This document shows positions 1 through 8,582 of a DNA stretch of 64,000 bases, in pieces. The stretch lies in the NCBI GenBank assembly GCA_949283695.1, contig CASDTX010000063.1, forward strand, positions 18,300 to 82,299. Direction: 5' to 3'. Each line of letters starts with the position of its first letter. Within the stretch, counting starts at the first letter, position 1. The notes beneath the pieces are model-generated. The model saw only the letters and a list, made by a program, of their open reading frames with translations. It made no database searches and was not told where the DNA came from. A program made the translations under genes and the position numbers. Source of the DNA: an uncultured Eubacteriales bacterium (GTDB lineage: Bacteria > Bacillota > Clostridia > Lachnospirales > Lachnospiraceae).

Positions 1-1
1 C

Positions 2-385
2 GCATCAGAAATGCTGGGAACAACGGTTGCAGTTGAGCCTTCAGACGGGAAGATTGTTGCGCCCTGTGACGGTGAAGTGATCAATATCTTTGACACCGGA
101 CATGCGGTATGCCTGACCACACAGGCCGGAGGAGAGCTTCTGATCCATGTGGGAGTAGATACTGTGAAAATGGATGGAAAAGGATTCACGAAGAAGGTTT
201 CCGACGGAGACCATGTGAAGGCAGGAGATCTGCTGATCGAAGCGGATCTGAATACCATCAAAGAGGCGGGCTATCCTGCCACGACCATGTTCATACTGAC
301 CAACGCAGACCAGTTCGGCAAAGTGGAGAAAGCAGAGCCCGGACAGGTCAAAGCGGGCGGAAAGCTCATGGAGATTGCAAAATAG
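2..385 (+). CDS. PTS glucose/sucrose-type EIIA domain, partial (5' end outside window)
   Basis: The reading frame is open to the left edge of the window (codon phase starts at base 2), so this is the C-terminal part of a longer protein. It matches the EIIA-Glc/Crr fold: an acidic start, a GHAVCL segment and then LLIHVGVDTVKM, which supply the two active-site histidines of the family; the second is the phosphorylated one. The domain would accept phosphate from HPr and pass it to an EIIB domain during sugar uptake at the membrane. The next gene is a GH32 sucrose-6-phosphate hydrolase, so the missing part is probably an EIIBC sucrose permease (ScrA type, IIBCA order). A free-standing EIIA is less likely because the frame continues upstream. 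The domain call is firm; the sucrose assignment is inference from the neighbour. Confidence 0.85.
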   Translation, partial: ASEMLGTTVAVEPSDGKIVAPCDGEVINIFDTGHAVCLTTQAGGELLIHVGVDTVKMDGKGFTKKVSDGDHVKAGDLLIEADLNTIKEAGYPATTMFILTNADQFGKVEKAEPGQVKAGGKLMEIAK

Positions 386-407
386 AAGTGTGAATATAGA
401 ATATCCG

Positions 408-440
408 CGGCCCGGACAGAAAAGAATCTCTGCCGGGCCG
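408..440 (+). other. Intercistronic hairpin between PTS gene and GH32 gene
   Basis: CGGCCCGG (408-415) pairs with CCGGGCCG (433-440). CAGA/TCTG extends the stem inward after one bulged A. No T-run follows, so it is more likely an mRNA-stabilising or partial-termination hairpin than a full terminator. The GH32 ribosome-binding site lies just downstream. Confidence 0.5.
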
Positions 441-461
441 TGACAGACAGGAGAGTATAGG

Positions 462-1874
462 ATGAGCACATTGGCAAAAGATCTGAGTAAGCTGATCACA
501 CAGGAAGAAGAGCGCGCAGGCCTGCAGACGAGATTCCGTCAGAAGTTCCATCTGATGCCTCCAGTGGGCTGGCTGAATGATCCCAACGGGCTCTGCCAGT
601 TTCAGGGAGTCTATCATGCATATTTCCAGTATTCCCCGCTGAATCCCGGGGGAGGAGTCAAGGTGTGGGGGCATTATACAGGAACGAACATGATTGACTG
701 GGAATATCAGGGTGTTGTTCTGTATCCGGACCAGCCCTTCGACTGCAGCGGGGTCTACTCCGGATCCGCACTGACAGAAGACGGGAAGATGTACATATAT
801 TATACGGGAAATGTCAAACTGGAAGACCGGGAAGACTATGACTATATCAACAGCGGACGGGAGGCCAATACCGTCCTTGTGACAAGCAGCGACGGACAGC
901 ATTTCAGCAGGAAGAAGCTGCTCATGACGAACGCGGATTATCCTTCTGATCTGACCCTTCATGTCCGGGATCCGAAAGTCTGGAAGGAACAGGGAACCTA
1001 TTACATGCTCCAGGGTGCGCGGACGAAGGAGGATATCGGGCAGGCGCTGATCTTTGAGTCTGCGGATCTGACGGAATGGAAGTTCAGGAGCCGCGTGGAA
1101 ACAGAGAAGCCATTCGGATATATGTGGGAATGCCCGGATTATTTCGAGACGGACGGTGTCCGGATCTTCTCGGCTTCTGTTCAGGGACTGGAAGGGGAAG
1201 AGTGGGAAGACCGCAATGTCTACCAGTCCGGATATTTCGAGGTGGACGGAGAGATCCTGGGGGAGTACGGATTGTCTGAGTACCGCCTGTGGGATTATGG
1301 ATTTGATTATTACGCGCCGCAGAGCTTCGAGACCGAGGACGGCAGACGGATCCAGATCGGCTGGATGGGTATGCCGGACTGTGAGGAGTATACGAACCGG
1401 ACGACCGCAGACGGATGGCAGCACTGCTTCACCATTCCAAGAGAAGTATATGCGAAGGACGGAGCGGTCTGCCAGCGCCCGGTCCGGGAGCTGGATGCCC
1501 GGAAACAATCTGTAAGATCCGCACATGACAGGATCGAAGCGGAGGGGTATGCGGCATATGACCTGATCATTTCTGATATCAAAGACAGCCGGTTCCGGGC
1601 TGTGCTGGGGGAGGAGCTGGTACTGGAATACAGAGACGGACGATTCGAGATGCGGTTCACGGATCAGGATCAAGCTTCGGTCTCCGGCGGGCGCGGGCTT
1701 CGATACGCAGCCATGGAGAATGTGGAACATGTGAGAATCCTGGCAGACGTATCTTCGGTTGAGGTTTTCGTCAATGACGGCAGGTATGTATTCACGACCC
1801 GGTATTATCCGGAGAGAGAGAGGATCTGCGTGCAGGCAGAAGGAGCAGCGATTCAGCTGTTTGAGATCGGATAG
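462..1874 (+). CDS. scrB: GH32 sucrose-6-phosphate hydrolase / beta-fructofuranosidase
   Basis: A 470-residue protein with the three GH32 signature blocks. WLNDPNG lies at about residues 37-43, its Asp40 being the nucleophile. RDP lies at about 169-171 and carries the transition-state stabiliser. The EC dipeptide at about 223-224 carries the acid/base Glu. The N-terminal five-bladed propeller is followed by a C-terminal beta-sandwich, and the length is normal for cytoplasmic invertases; there is no signal peptide. It would cleave sucrose-6-phosphate (or other beta-fructosides) to glucose-6-phosphate and fructose in the cytoplasm. It follows a PTS EIIA-containing gene by 76 bp, which supports phosphorylated sucrose as substrate. 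The ATG at 462 has a GGAGAG-type ribosome-binding site. A strong terminator closes the unit. Confidence 0.9.
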   Translation: MSTLAKDLSKLITQEEERAGLQTRFRQKFHLMPPVGWLNDPNGLCQFQGVYHAYFQYSPLNPGGGVKVWGHYTGTNMIDWEYQGVVLYPDQPFDCSGVYSGSALTEDGKMYIYYTGNVKLEDREDYDYINSGREANTVLVTSSDGQHFSRKKLLMTNADYPSDLTLHVRDPKVWKEQGTYYMLQGARTKEDIGQALIFESADLTEWKFRSRVETEKPFGYMWECPDYFETDGVRIFSASVQGLEGEEWEDRNVYQSGYFEVDGEILGEYGLSEYRLWDYGFDYYAPQSFETEDGRRIQIGWMGMPDCEEYTNRTTADGWQHCFTIPREVYAKDGAVCQRPVRELDARKQSVRSAHDRIEAEGYAAYDLIISDIKDSRFRAVLGEELVLEYRDGRFEMRFTDQDQASVSGGRGLRYAAMENVEHVRILADVSSVEVFVNDGRYVFTTRYYPERERICVQAEGAAIQLFEIG

Positions 1875-1876
1875 AG

Positions 1877-1932
1877 GACTGCCGCGAAAGGAGAGAGAGT
1901 TTCATCTTCTGCTTTCGCGGCAGTTCTGTTTT
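1877..1932 (+). terminator. Rho-independent terminator after scrB
   Basis: Left arm GACTGCCGCGAAAG (1877-1890) pairs with CTTTCGCGGCAGTTC (1912-1926) across a 21-nt loop, followed by TGTTTTCT. It separates the sucrose genes from the next transcription unit. Confidence 0.75.
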
Positions 1933-1958
1933 CTGCCGGGATCGGCGCGAAACAGTTC

Positions 1959-1987
1959 TTGCAACCGGACTCCTGTTTGACTATAAT
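1959..1987 (+). promoter_or_regulatory. SigmaA-like promoter of the D,D-carboxypeptidase gene
   Basis: TTGCAA (1959-1964), a 17-nt spacer and TATAAT (1982-1987) lie about 50 bp upstream of the ATG at 2038, in the gap after the scrB terminator. Confidence 0.6.
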
Positions 1988-2037
1988 TAAAGACGTCTGT
2001 AAGGGACAGGAGATCATCAGGATGATCGGAGGATAAT

Positions 2038-3549
2038 ATGAAAAGAACTGTAAAACGGCTGATGGCAGCAGCGCTTATGCTGACGTCTGTACTGACATCT
2101 GCTTACACGGCGTATGCGGATGATACTGAGGATGGAACGCTGACGTACGAGGAGGCGCTGCAGGCATCTTATGATATAATACCAGATACGAATCAGATCG
2201 AGGGCTGGCCCCAGGGCCCCCAGGTGTACGGCAATTCCGCGATTGTGATGGATATGGACAGCGGGGCTGTCCTGTATGAGAAGAAGGCTGACGACAGGCA
2301 TTATCCGGCCAGTATTACGAAGATTCTTACAGCGCTGGTGGCGCTGGAGAACTCCCAGCCGGAGGATGAGGTGTACTTTTCGGATGACAGTGTTTCTTTC
2401 CTGGAATACGGCGATGCCAGTATCGGCATGCGGCCGGGGGAGATCCTGACCAGAAAGGACGCCATGTACGGGATGCTTCTGGCTTCGGCCAATGAGGTAT
2501 CCTATGCCATTGCCGAGAACGTGGGAAAAGAAATGGACGGCGATTATCAGACGTTTATTCAGGCCATGAACGACCGGGCGCAGGAGCTGGGCTGTACAGG
2601 ATCGCACTGGGTGAATGCCAACGGACTGCATGACGAGCAGCATTATACGACGGCCCGGGACATGGCGCTGATCGCGTCAGCGGTGTATCAGTTTGAAGAA
2701 TTCCGCACGGTTACGCAGACCTTGGAATACACGATCGGGACCACCAATCTTGTGAACGAGACGAGAACATTCCAGCAGAATCATAAGATGCTCTGGCCGG
2801 GAAGCTATTACTATTATGAATCCTGTACCGGGGGGAAAACCGGATATACGGACCAGTCACGGACCACCCTTGTCACGATGGCCGAGAACAACGGCCTTCG
2901 GCTCGCGGCAGTGATTCTCCAGGATGACGGGGATGTGTATATAGATACCCGGGCGATGTTCGATTATGCATACAGCAGTTTTACGAAGACGCTGTTAAGT
3001 GATCAGGAGAAGCCGGACGAGGTTCTCACCTACGACGATGCAGATGCTTATGTGCTGCTTCCCGCCGGCGTGGAGTTCTCTTCTCTGGAGAGTGAGATCA
3101 CGGTGACGGACGAGAAGAAGGCAGAAGGCACGGTTACTTATTATTATGAAGGGCAGAATGTAGGCAGTGCGGATGTCACACTGACAGAGGAGGCTCTTGC
3201 AGGAAAAGCAGAGGACGCCCAGACCCCGCAGTCTGACGCCGCGGACGGCACCGCGCAGAAGGCGGAGAAGGACCCGCAGCAGGAAACAGCGGCAATCCTG
3301 ACCCGGATGCTGACCTGTGCGGGCGTGGCGATTTTCGTTTTGATTGTGTTCCTGCTCATGCTTCTCAGGTATCGGATTGTAAAGCAGAGACGAAGACGGA
3401 TGGCTATGGCGAGACGGAGACAGCGGATTCAGAATTCCGGGAGGAGTGCTGACTGGCGAAGCGAAAGACCTGCCGGAACGCAGAGGCGGCAGATGAGATC
3501 CGGCAGAGAAGAGCGCGGAGTCCGGGACCGGAACGGACGGTATCGGTAA
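2038..3549 (+). CDS. D-alanyl-D-alanine carboxypeptidase (PBP5/DacF family, peptidase S11)
   Basis: A 503-residue exported penicillin-binding protein. An N-terminal signal peptide (about residues 1-27, basic then hydrophobic, ending near AYA) is followed by the S11 domain with all three active-site motifs: SITK at 92-95 (acylated Ser), SAN at 150-152 and KTG at 267-269. A C-terminal hydrophobic segment (about 420-445) followed by a very Arg-rich tail suggests a membrane anchor with a cytoplasmic basic end. The enzyme trims the terminal D-Ala from peptidoglycan stem peptides outside the membrane. Strong RBS GGAGG and a good promoter sit upstream. The ~60-residue basic tail is longer than the usual amphipathic PBP5 anchor. 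Whether its role is vegetative or sporulation-linked (DacF/DacB-like) cannot be decided from sequence. Confidence 0.9.
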   Translation: MKRTVKRLMAAALMLTSVLTSAYTAYADDTEDGTLTYEEALQASYDIIPDTNQIEGWPQGPQVYGNSAIVMDMDSGAVLYEKKADDRHYPASITKILTALVALENSQPEDEVYFSDDSVSFLEYGDASIGMRPGEILTRKDAMYGMLLASANEVSYAIAENVGKEMDGDYQTFIQAMNDRAQELGCTGSHWVNANGLHDEQHYTTARDMALIASAVYQFEEFRTVTQTLEYTIGTTNLVNETRTFQQNHKMLWPGSYYYYESCTGGKTGYTDQSRTTLVTMAENNGLRLAAVILQDDGDVYIDTRAMFDYAYSSFTKTLLSDQEKPDEVLTYDDADAYVLLPAGVEFSSLESEITVTDEKKAEGTVTYYYEGQNVGSADVTLTEEALAGKAEDAQTPQSDAADGTAQKAEKDPQQETAAILTRMLTCAGVAIFVLIVFLLMLLRYRIVKQRRRRMAMARRRQRIQNSGRSADWRSERPAGTQRRQMRSGREERGVRDRNGRYR

Positions 3550-3552
3550 TCC

Positions 3553-4785
3553 ATGCCGGAATCCGGAGGCGAGGTGGCGGAAATAGAAGATCGGACTTAT
3601 TTTTTAAAACATATCGCAGAGCTTCTGCACACAGGGATTATCACGGAACAAGAGGGCAGGATCACGTCCTATGAGGAGAATCCTCAGTATAATCCGCTCT
3701 GCAGGAACGAAGCTCTGCGCAGGCGTCTGAGAGAGACGGCAGATTCTATGGAACTGCCTGTGATTATCAAAGACGATTATGAAGTTTATTTTGTGTGTAT
3801 CCGCATGGGAGCGGACGAATACTGTATGGCCGGCCCCATGGCGGCTGTGGGGATGAACCGGGTAGAGAGACACCGGTTCTACCACGCATACGGCATCGAA
3901 GAGCGATGGGAGAAAGGGCTGCATTACCGGCCGGTGATGGATGTCTTCCTCACCGCGGGAATGCTGGCAGAACGGCTCACCGGCAGGACCTATACGGAGC
4001 GCTGTCTTGTGGAGGCGAACCGGCTGTCCGCGATATCGGAAGATGAGGAGAAGAATGCCCGGGCAAGATTCGAGATCAAGGAAGAGGACGCAGACATATA
4101 CCGCCACAGTTATCAGGAGGAGCGGCGGCTGCTGGATATGGTGCGGGAAGGAAATGTGGAAGAGGCGGTCCGGATCTCGAAGCAGATGGACCCGGAGATC
4201 GGCAGGCTGGGGAAGCGCGAAATCGAGCACTGGCGCAATGTCCTTGTCATAGCGGCTACCCTGTGCGCGCGGGCGGCCATTGAGGGCGGAGTGATGCCGT
4301 ATGTAGCCTACCGGGTCAGCGGCTTCTACATTAACAAAGGATCGGAGTGCACGAATGCGACGGAGATCCTTACCTATCGGAATCATGCGGTTGAGGAACT
4401 GGCGCGCCGGGTCAGAGAAGCGCGGACGAAACGGCATACATCCAGCTACACGGAGCAGTGCAGGGATTATGTCCAGAAGCATTACCGGGAGAAGATCTAT
4501 CTGGAAGAGATTGCGGAAAGTCTCGGGATCAGTGTCAGTTATCTATCCCGGCTGTTTCGGAAGGAGACGGGGATGCGGTTCCAGGACTATGTGACAGAGG
4601 TCCGGATCGAGCGCGCGGCCAATCTTCTCATTTATTCAGAAGAGTCCCTTCCCAGGATCGCGGAGTATGTGAATTTTCCGTCCCAGAGTTATTTCGGAAA
4701 GGTGTTTAAAGAGAAGAAGCACATGACCCCGCGGCAGTACAGAGAGATGTATAAACCATTGGAATTTTATGAGAAAAAGGAATAG
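3553..4785 (+). CDS. AraC-family transcriptional regulator
   Basis: A 410-residue protein with a C-terminal double helix-turn-helix (about residues 305-405). The first recognition unit is IYLEEIAESLGISVSYLSRL, and the family's P-x-x-Y-R end appears as TPRQYREMYK. The N-terminal 300 residues are mixed alpha/beta and resemble sensory domains of AraC regulators in carbohydrate loci; the ligand is unknown. The start is uncertain. ATG 3553 lies 3 bp after the previous stop with no good ribosome-binding site, while GTG 3574 has GGAGG very close upstream. The gene ends in a perfect-stem terminator, and the glycosidase operon begins right after it, so regulation of that operon is the natural guess. 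Read-through from the carboxypeptidase gene is likely because no terminator separates them. Confidence 0.85.
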   Translation: MPESGGEVAEIEDRTYFLKHIAELLHTGIITEQEGRITSYEENPQYNPLCRNEALRRRLRETADSMELPVIIKDDYEVYFVCIRMGADEYCMAGPMAAVGMNRVERHRFYHAYGIEERWEKGLHYRPVMDVFLTAGMLAERLTGRTYTERCLVEANRLSAISEDEEKNARARFEIKEEDADIYRHSYQEERRLLDMVREGNVEEAVRISKQMDPEIGRLGKREIEHWRNVLVIAATLCARAAIEGGVMPYVAYRVSGFYINKGSECTNATEILTYRNHAVEELARRVREARTKRHTSSYTEQCRDYVQKHYREKIYLEEIAESLGISVSYLSRLFRKETGMRFQDYVTEVRIERAANLLIYSEESLPRIAEYVNFPSQSYFGKVFKEKKHMTPRQYREMYKPLEFYEKKE

Positions 4786-4841
4786 AGATCAATATCATGT
4801 CATAAATGTCAAAATAACGATATGATATTGATCTCTTTTTT
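4784..4841 (+). terminator. Strong rho-independent terminator after araC-type gene
   Basis: A perfect 15-bp stem (4784-4798 with 4822-4836) is followed by six T. The left arm overlaps the stop codon. It also shows that the in-frame ATG at 4822 cannot be the start of the downstream glycosidase gene, since that codon lies in the right arm of the stem. Confidence 0.9.
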
Positions 4842-4902
4842 GATAGCATTGGAAACAGATCAGCCAGACAGAAATCGTTCAATGAATGGAGGAGTGGAAG
4901 CC

Positions 4903-7212
4903 ATGCAGGATTATAGGAAGGACACAGAATGGATATGGGATCCCCAGTGGAGCGCGCAGGATAAGGAACGTGCATGCATCGTACTGTTCCGCAGGACCGC
5001 GGAGCTGATGTCAGATCCGGCGGCGGGAATGATCCGCATCTCGGCGGATACCCGATATAAACTGTACGTGAATGAACGACTGATCGAGGTGGGGCCGAGC
5101 AGAGGAGACCGTCAGATCTGGTTCTGCGATACCATCGATCTCTGCCCTTATTTAAAGAAGGGGAAAAACATCATCGCGGTCCGTGTGCTCCGGTATCCGG
5201 AGGATCCGTCCGCGGGCAATCACGGCATGTTCCGCACGCCGGTGCCCGGCCTCTATGTGAAAGGAGCAATCACGGATACAGATGGAACGGTCTGTGATCT
5301 TACGGCAAATGGGGAATGGCGGTGCAGAAAGGATGAAAATATCTCTTTCTGCCGGGAGGAAGAGCGGTTCGCGCCTCTGATCGTCCACGAGCGCGCTGCG
5401 GGCAGTCCGGAGCTGTTTGGCTGGCTCTCGGAGGAGTACGATGACAGCGGGTGGAGACCGGCCAGACCGTATCTGAGAATGCAGGTACCCGAGGCCGTGA
5501 GTCCGGGCAATCTGACTCCCCGCAGCATTCCGTTTCTCTACCGGAAGAAGGGACAGCTGGAACATGTGATGGAGATCCGCCGGTCCTGCCATGGCGAAGG
5601 GGACTGGCTGGCCTTTCTAACAAGGGAGAAGGCGCTTGTCATCCCGGCGCATACGGAAGAGACTGTGGTCTTCCATGCCGGTGTGGAGAAGACGGCATAC
5701 ATCCGGGCAGAAGTTTCCGGCGGAGCGGACGCGCAGATGAATCTGCTATATTCCGAGGCCTATGTTCAGGACAGGTTCGAGGGACCGGAGCGCATTCCGG
5801 TGAAGAAAGACCGCATGGATCAGGAGAACGGGCATCTGCAGGGATATGAGGACTTCTATACTGTCGGCGGGTTCGGCACGGAAGAAAGGCCGGAAGTATA
5901 CGAGCCATATTGGTTCCGTACCTTCCGCTTCCTGCGGCTTCAGATCCGGACGAAGGAGGAACCGCTGACGCTGCGGCGGCTGGATTATGAAGAGACGGGG
6001 TATCCGCTGCAGACAGAGACCTGTGTGGAAACTTCGGATCAGAGCCTGAAGAATATCTGGGAAATCAGCGAGCGTACCCTGCGGCTGTGTATGCACGAGA
6101 CTTACGAGGACTGCCCATTCTATGAACAGCTTCAGTATATTATGGATTCCAGGACGCAGATCCTCTATACCTACGCGGTCAGCGCGGATGACAGGCTGGC
6201 GAGGAAATGCATGGATGACCTGAGAAGATCTCAGAGATACGACGGACTTCTGAACTGCTCTTATCCGAACTGCAATCCCAATGTGATACCGGGATTTTCC
6301 ATCTACTATATTCTCATGATCTATGATCACATGATGTATTTCGGAGACCGGGAGCTTGTGGCGGATCATCTGCCGGCGGTGGAACAGATCCTTCATTTCT
6401 TCGGGCGTCATCTGACGAAAGAAGGATATGTGGAGAAGGTGGGCGGCATAAATATGAACGCCAGATTCTGGTCCTTTATCGACTGGGCAAAGGAGTGGAA
6501 TGACACCAGCGGAATGCCCGCAGCTGGTCTGAAAGGGCCGATTACCATGGAAAGTCTCCTCTATATCTACGGACTGCAGCACGCGGCGAAGCTGATGGAC
6601 TATCTGGGAAGAAGCGAGGATGCGAAAGGACTCACAAAACGTGCCCAGGATGTCCAGGCAGCAGTCCGGCAATACTGCGTGGGAAACAGCGGCATGATTC
6701 AGGACGGACCGGGCGTTGATGAGTACAGCCAGCACTGCCAGGTGTTCGCCTTGCTCACAGATACGGTGGATCTGGAGCAGGGGCGCAGAAATCTTCTGGC
6801 GACGATCGAAGAGGACGGCTATACACAGTGTACTGTGGCCATGCGTTTCTATCTGTTCCGGGCGCTGGAAAAAGCCGGTCTCTATGAATATACAGATCAA
6901 TACTGGGAGACCTGGCGGAATATGATTGCCAGACGCTGCACCACCTGCGTGGAGGCAGAGGCGTATGCCAGAAGCGAATGCCACGGGTGGGGAGCATTGA
7001 TTCTCTACGAGCTGCCAACCATTACCCTGGGCGTACGTCCGGCAGCACCGGGCTATCAGAAGGTCAGAATCGCGCCGGTTCCCGGCTATCTGACCTCTGC
7101 CGCCGGGAAGGTAATAACACCGGTGGGAGAAGTGAAGGTATCATGGAAGATCGAGAACGGTGCCTTCAGAATGGACTATGAAGTTCCTCAGAATATCGAA
7201 GTAGTCAGATAA
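4903..7212 (+). CDS. GH78-like (alpha-L-rhamnosidase-related) six-hairpin glycosidase
   Basis: About 769 residues from ATG 4903, chosen because GGAGGAG sits 8 nt upstream and the longer frame begins inside a terminator. An N-terminal beta-sandwich region (SADTRYKLYVNERLIEVGPS-type carbohydrate-binding fold) and a central beta domain precede an (alpha/alpha)6 barrel and a short C-terminal beta domain ending in 'GYQKVRIAPVPGYL'-type sequence. That architecture is the one seen in GH78. The canonical rhamnosidase catalytic block DCPxRExxGW is replaced here by EDCPFYEQLQYIMDSRTQ, as in a divergent subgroup, so the exact sugar is uncertain. There is no signal peptide, so it probably acts on imported glycosides. 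It heads the operon with another glycosidase, an esterase, a sugar symporter and an ene-reductase. Confidence 0.75.
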   Translation: MQDYRKDTEWIWDPQWSAQDKERACIVLFRRTAELMSDPAAGMIRISADTRYKLYVNERLIEVGPSRGDRQIWFCDTIDLCPYLKKGKNIIAVRVLRYPEDPSAGNHGMFRTPVPGLYVKGAITDTDGTVCDLTANGEWRCRKDENISFCREEERFAPLIVHERAAGSPELFGWLSEEYDDSGWRPARPYLRMQVPEAVSPGNLTPRSIPFLYRKKGQLEHVMEIRRSCHGEGDWLAFLTREKALVIPAHTEETVVFHAGVEKTAYIRAEVSGGADAQMNLLYSEAYVQDRFEGPERIPVKKDRMDQENGHLQGYEDFYTVGGFGTEERPEVYEPYWFRTFRFLRLQIRTKEEPLTLRRLDYEETGYPLQTETCVETSDQSLKNIWEISERTLRLCMHETYEDCPFYEQLQYIMDSRTQILYTYAVSADDRLARKCMDDLRRSQRYDGLLNCSYPNCNPNVIPGFSIYYILMIYDHMMYFGDRELVADHLPAVEQILHFFGRHLTKEGYVEKVGGINMNARFWSFIDWAKEWNDTSGMPAAGLKGPITMESLLYIYGLQHAAKLMDYLGRSEDAKGLTKRAQDVQAAVRQYCVGNSGMIQDGPGVDEYSQHCQVFALLTDTVDLEQGRRNLLATIEEDGYTQCTVAMRFYLFRALEKAGLYEYTDQYWETWRNMIARRCTTCVEAEAYARSECHGWGALILYELPTITLGVRPAAPGYQKVRIAPVPGYLTSAAGKVITPVGEVKVSWKIENGAFRMDYEVPQNIEVVR

Positions 7213-7266
7213 CACCATAACAAAAAAGATTTCGGAAGCAATCAGAAAGAAACGGAGGAAGAAGTG

Positions 7267-8505
7267 ATGAGATCAGAACGATTTTTCGGAATGGGGGAGC
7301 CTCTGATCCAGCGAGAGAGAGATACGCAGGTCAGAGCGGAGGAATATCTGGAACTGGTGCAGGCGCTGGGGTGTACTGCCTACCGGTCATGGATGCACCT
7401 TACAGAGGTGCTCAAAGACCCGGTGACGCCCAATGAAGAGGCAGTGGAAGCGCACCGCCGTCTGCTTGGCCGGGCGGCGGAACTGGATCTTGAGGTGACG
7501 GGGATGAGTCATGAGTGGTTCCTGCCGGAGGGCTGCCGCCAGCGCACCGGCCATGCCATGCCGGCCAGAGATTTAAATGAGGGGAGCCTCTACATGCAGG
7601 CGCTTCAGATGCTGGAACAGTCCTGGTACACAATGGTGTCGCTCTTTCCCCAGGTAGCGATCTGGGAGATCGGGAATGAGTGGAACTTAAATGCGTTTCT
7701 CCATCCGGACGGGTTCCTTGAAAGCGATATGTCTCATCCGTTCACAGCCGATGAGAAGATGGATATTGCTGTGGATATGATGTACTTTGCGGCCAGGGGC
7801 GTAAGGCGGGCGAATCCAAACGCAAAGGTGACCTGCTGTTCGTGGGCCTTAAGCACGCCGTGGCTGGGAGGCAGCCTGCCGGATTATCTGCCGCCCATGT
7901 ACGGCATCGCCTGGACACTGGATCAGATGTATGAACGGATTACCTCCGGCAGATTCTGGTCAGCAGATCCGGATGATTATTTCGACCTGCTGGCATGGCA
8001 TCCTTATCAGATGAGTACGAACCAGCATGAGAAGGACAAGGATCTGTTCCTTAACATCTTCGAGCCGGACCATCTGTGGAAAGACTATAATGACGCCGCT
8101 TACCGCGTAATGTGCAAGTACGGCGACCAGGATAAGCAGGTGATCTTAACGGAAGTGGGATTCACAGACTGCGGAGAGGAAGAACGGGAAGAGCGCACGG
8201 CGCAGTATACGGAAAAGCTGCTCCTGCTTGCACAGGAACTGCCGTATGTGCGCACAATCTATAACTTCCGTCTGCTGACAGAAGAAGGGATGCTGAAGAA
8301 AGCCGGCATCGAGGACAACCAGATCGGCGGGCTGGCAGAAGTCTATTTCGGGTATTTCCAGGAGCCCTGGAATGAATGCCGTCCGAGGAAGAAAGCTTAT
8401 GTCCTTCAGAAAATGACCGGCAGTACAGCGGATCTCGCGGCGGTGGGAAGGAAGGTCGCGGGAAAGCGTATGCAAAAAGTAGTGAATGAGACAATAAAAG
8501 TATAA
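7267..8505 (+). CDS. Clan GH-A (TIM-barrel) glycoside hydrolase, family uncertain
   Basis: About 412 residues. VAIWEIGNEWNLN places an Asn-Glu pair at about residues 138-139, the acid/base signature of clan GH-A at the end of strand 4. QVILTEVGFTD gives a second Glu near residue 297, as expected for the strand-7 nucleophile. 'LLAWHPYQMS' just before it fits strand 6 of the barrel. No signal peptide is visible. The start may be GTG 7264 or ATG 7267; GGAGG at 7254-7258 favours ATG 7267. It resembles GH5/GH39-like proteins of gut Clostridia, but I cannot name the family or substrate. It lies 54 bp after the GH78-like gene and 77 bp before the esterase gene, in the same direction. Confidence 0.7.
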   Translation: MRSERFFGMGEPLIQRERDTQVRAEEYLELVQALGCTAYRSWMHLTEVLKDPVTPNEEAVEAHRRLLGRAAELDLEVTGMSHEWFLPEGCRQRTGHAMPARDLNEGSLYMQALQMLEQSWYTMVSLFPQVAIWEIGNEWNLNAFLHPDGFLESDMSHPFTADEKMDIAVDMMYFAARGVRRANPNAKVTCCSWALSTPWLGGSLPDYLPPMYGIAWTLDQMYERITSGRFWSADPDDYFDLLAWHPYQMSTNQHEKDKDLFLNIFEPDHLWKDYNDAAYRVMCKYGDQDKQVILTEVGFTDCGEEEREERTAQYTEKLLLLAQELPYVRTIYNFRLLTEEGMLKKAGIEDNQIGGLAEVYFGYFQEPWNECRPRKKAYVLQKMTGSTADLAAVGRKVAGKRMQKVVNETIKV

Positions 8506-8582
8506 AATAAGCAAAATAAAGACATATAAAATAATATATTTGTATTATAGTAACATCACAAACAAGAGAAAGGAGTGGAAAT

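Noticed and set aside
366-1730. Long antisense frame opposite scrB
   Set aside because: A mirror of GH32 codon usage with no domain; many genes here throw similar long antisense frames because of G/C-rich third positions.
4822-4902. N-terminal extension of the GH78-like gene from ATG 4822
   Set aside because: That ATG lies in the right arm of a perfect terminator stem, has no ribosome-binding site, and ATG 4903 has a well-spaced GGAGGAG.
8506-8582. Internal promoter in the A/T-rich gap before the esterase gene
   Set aside because: Several TATAAT-like stretches can be drawn but none has a matching -35 at proper spacing.
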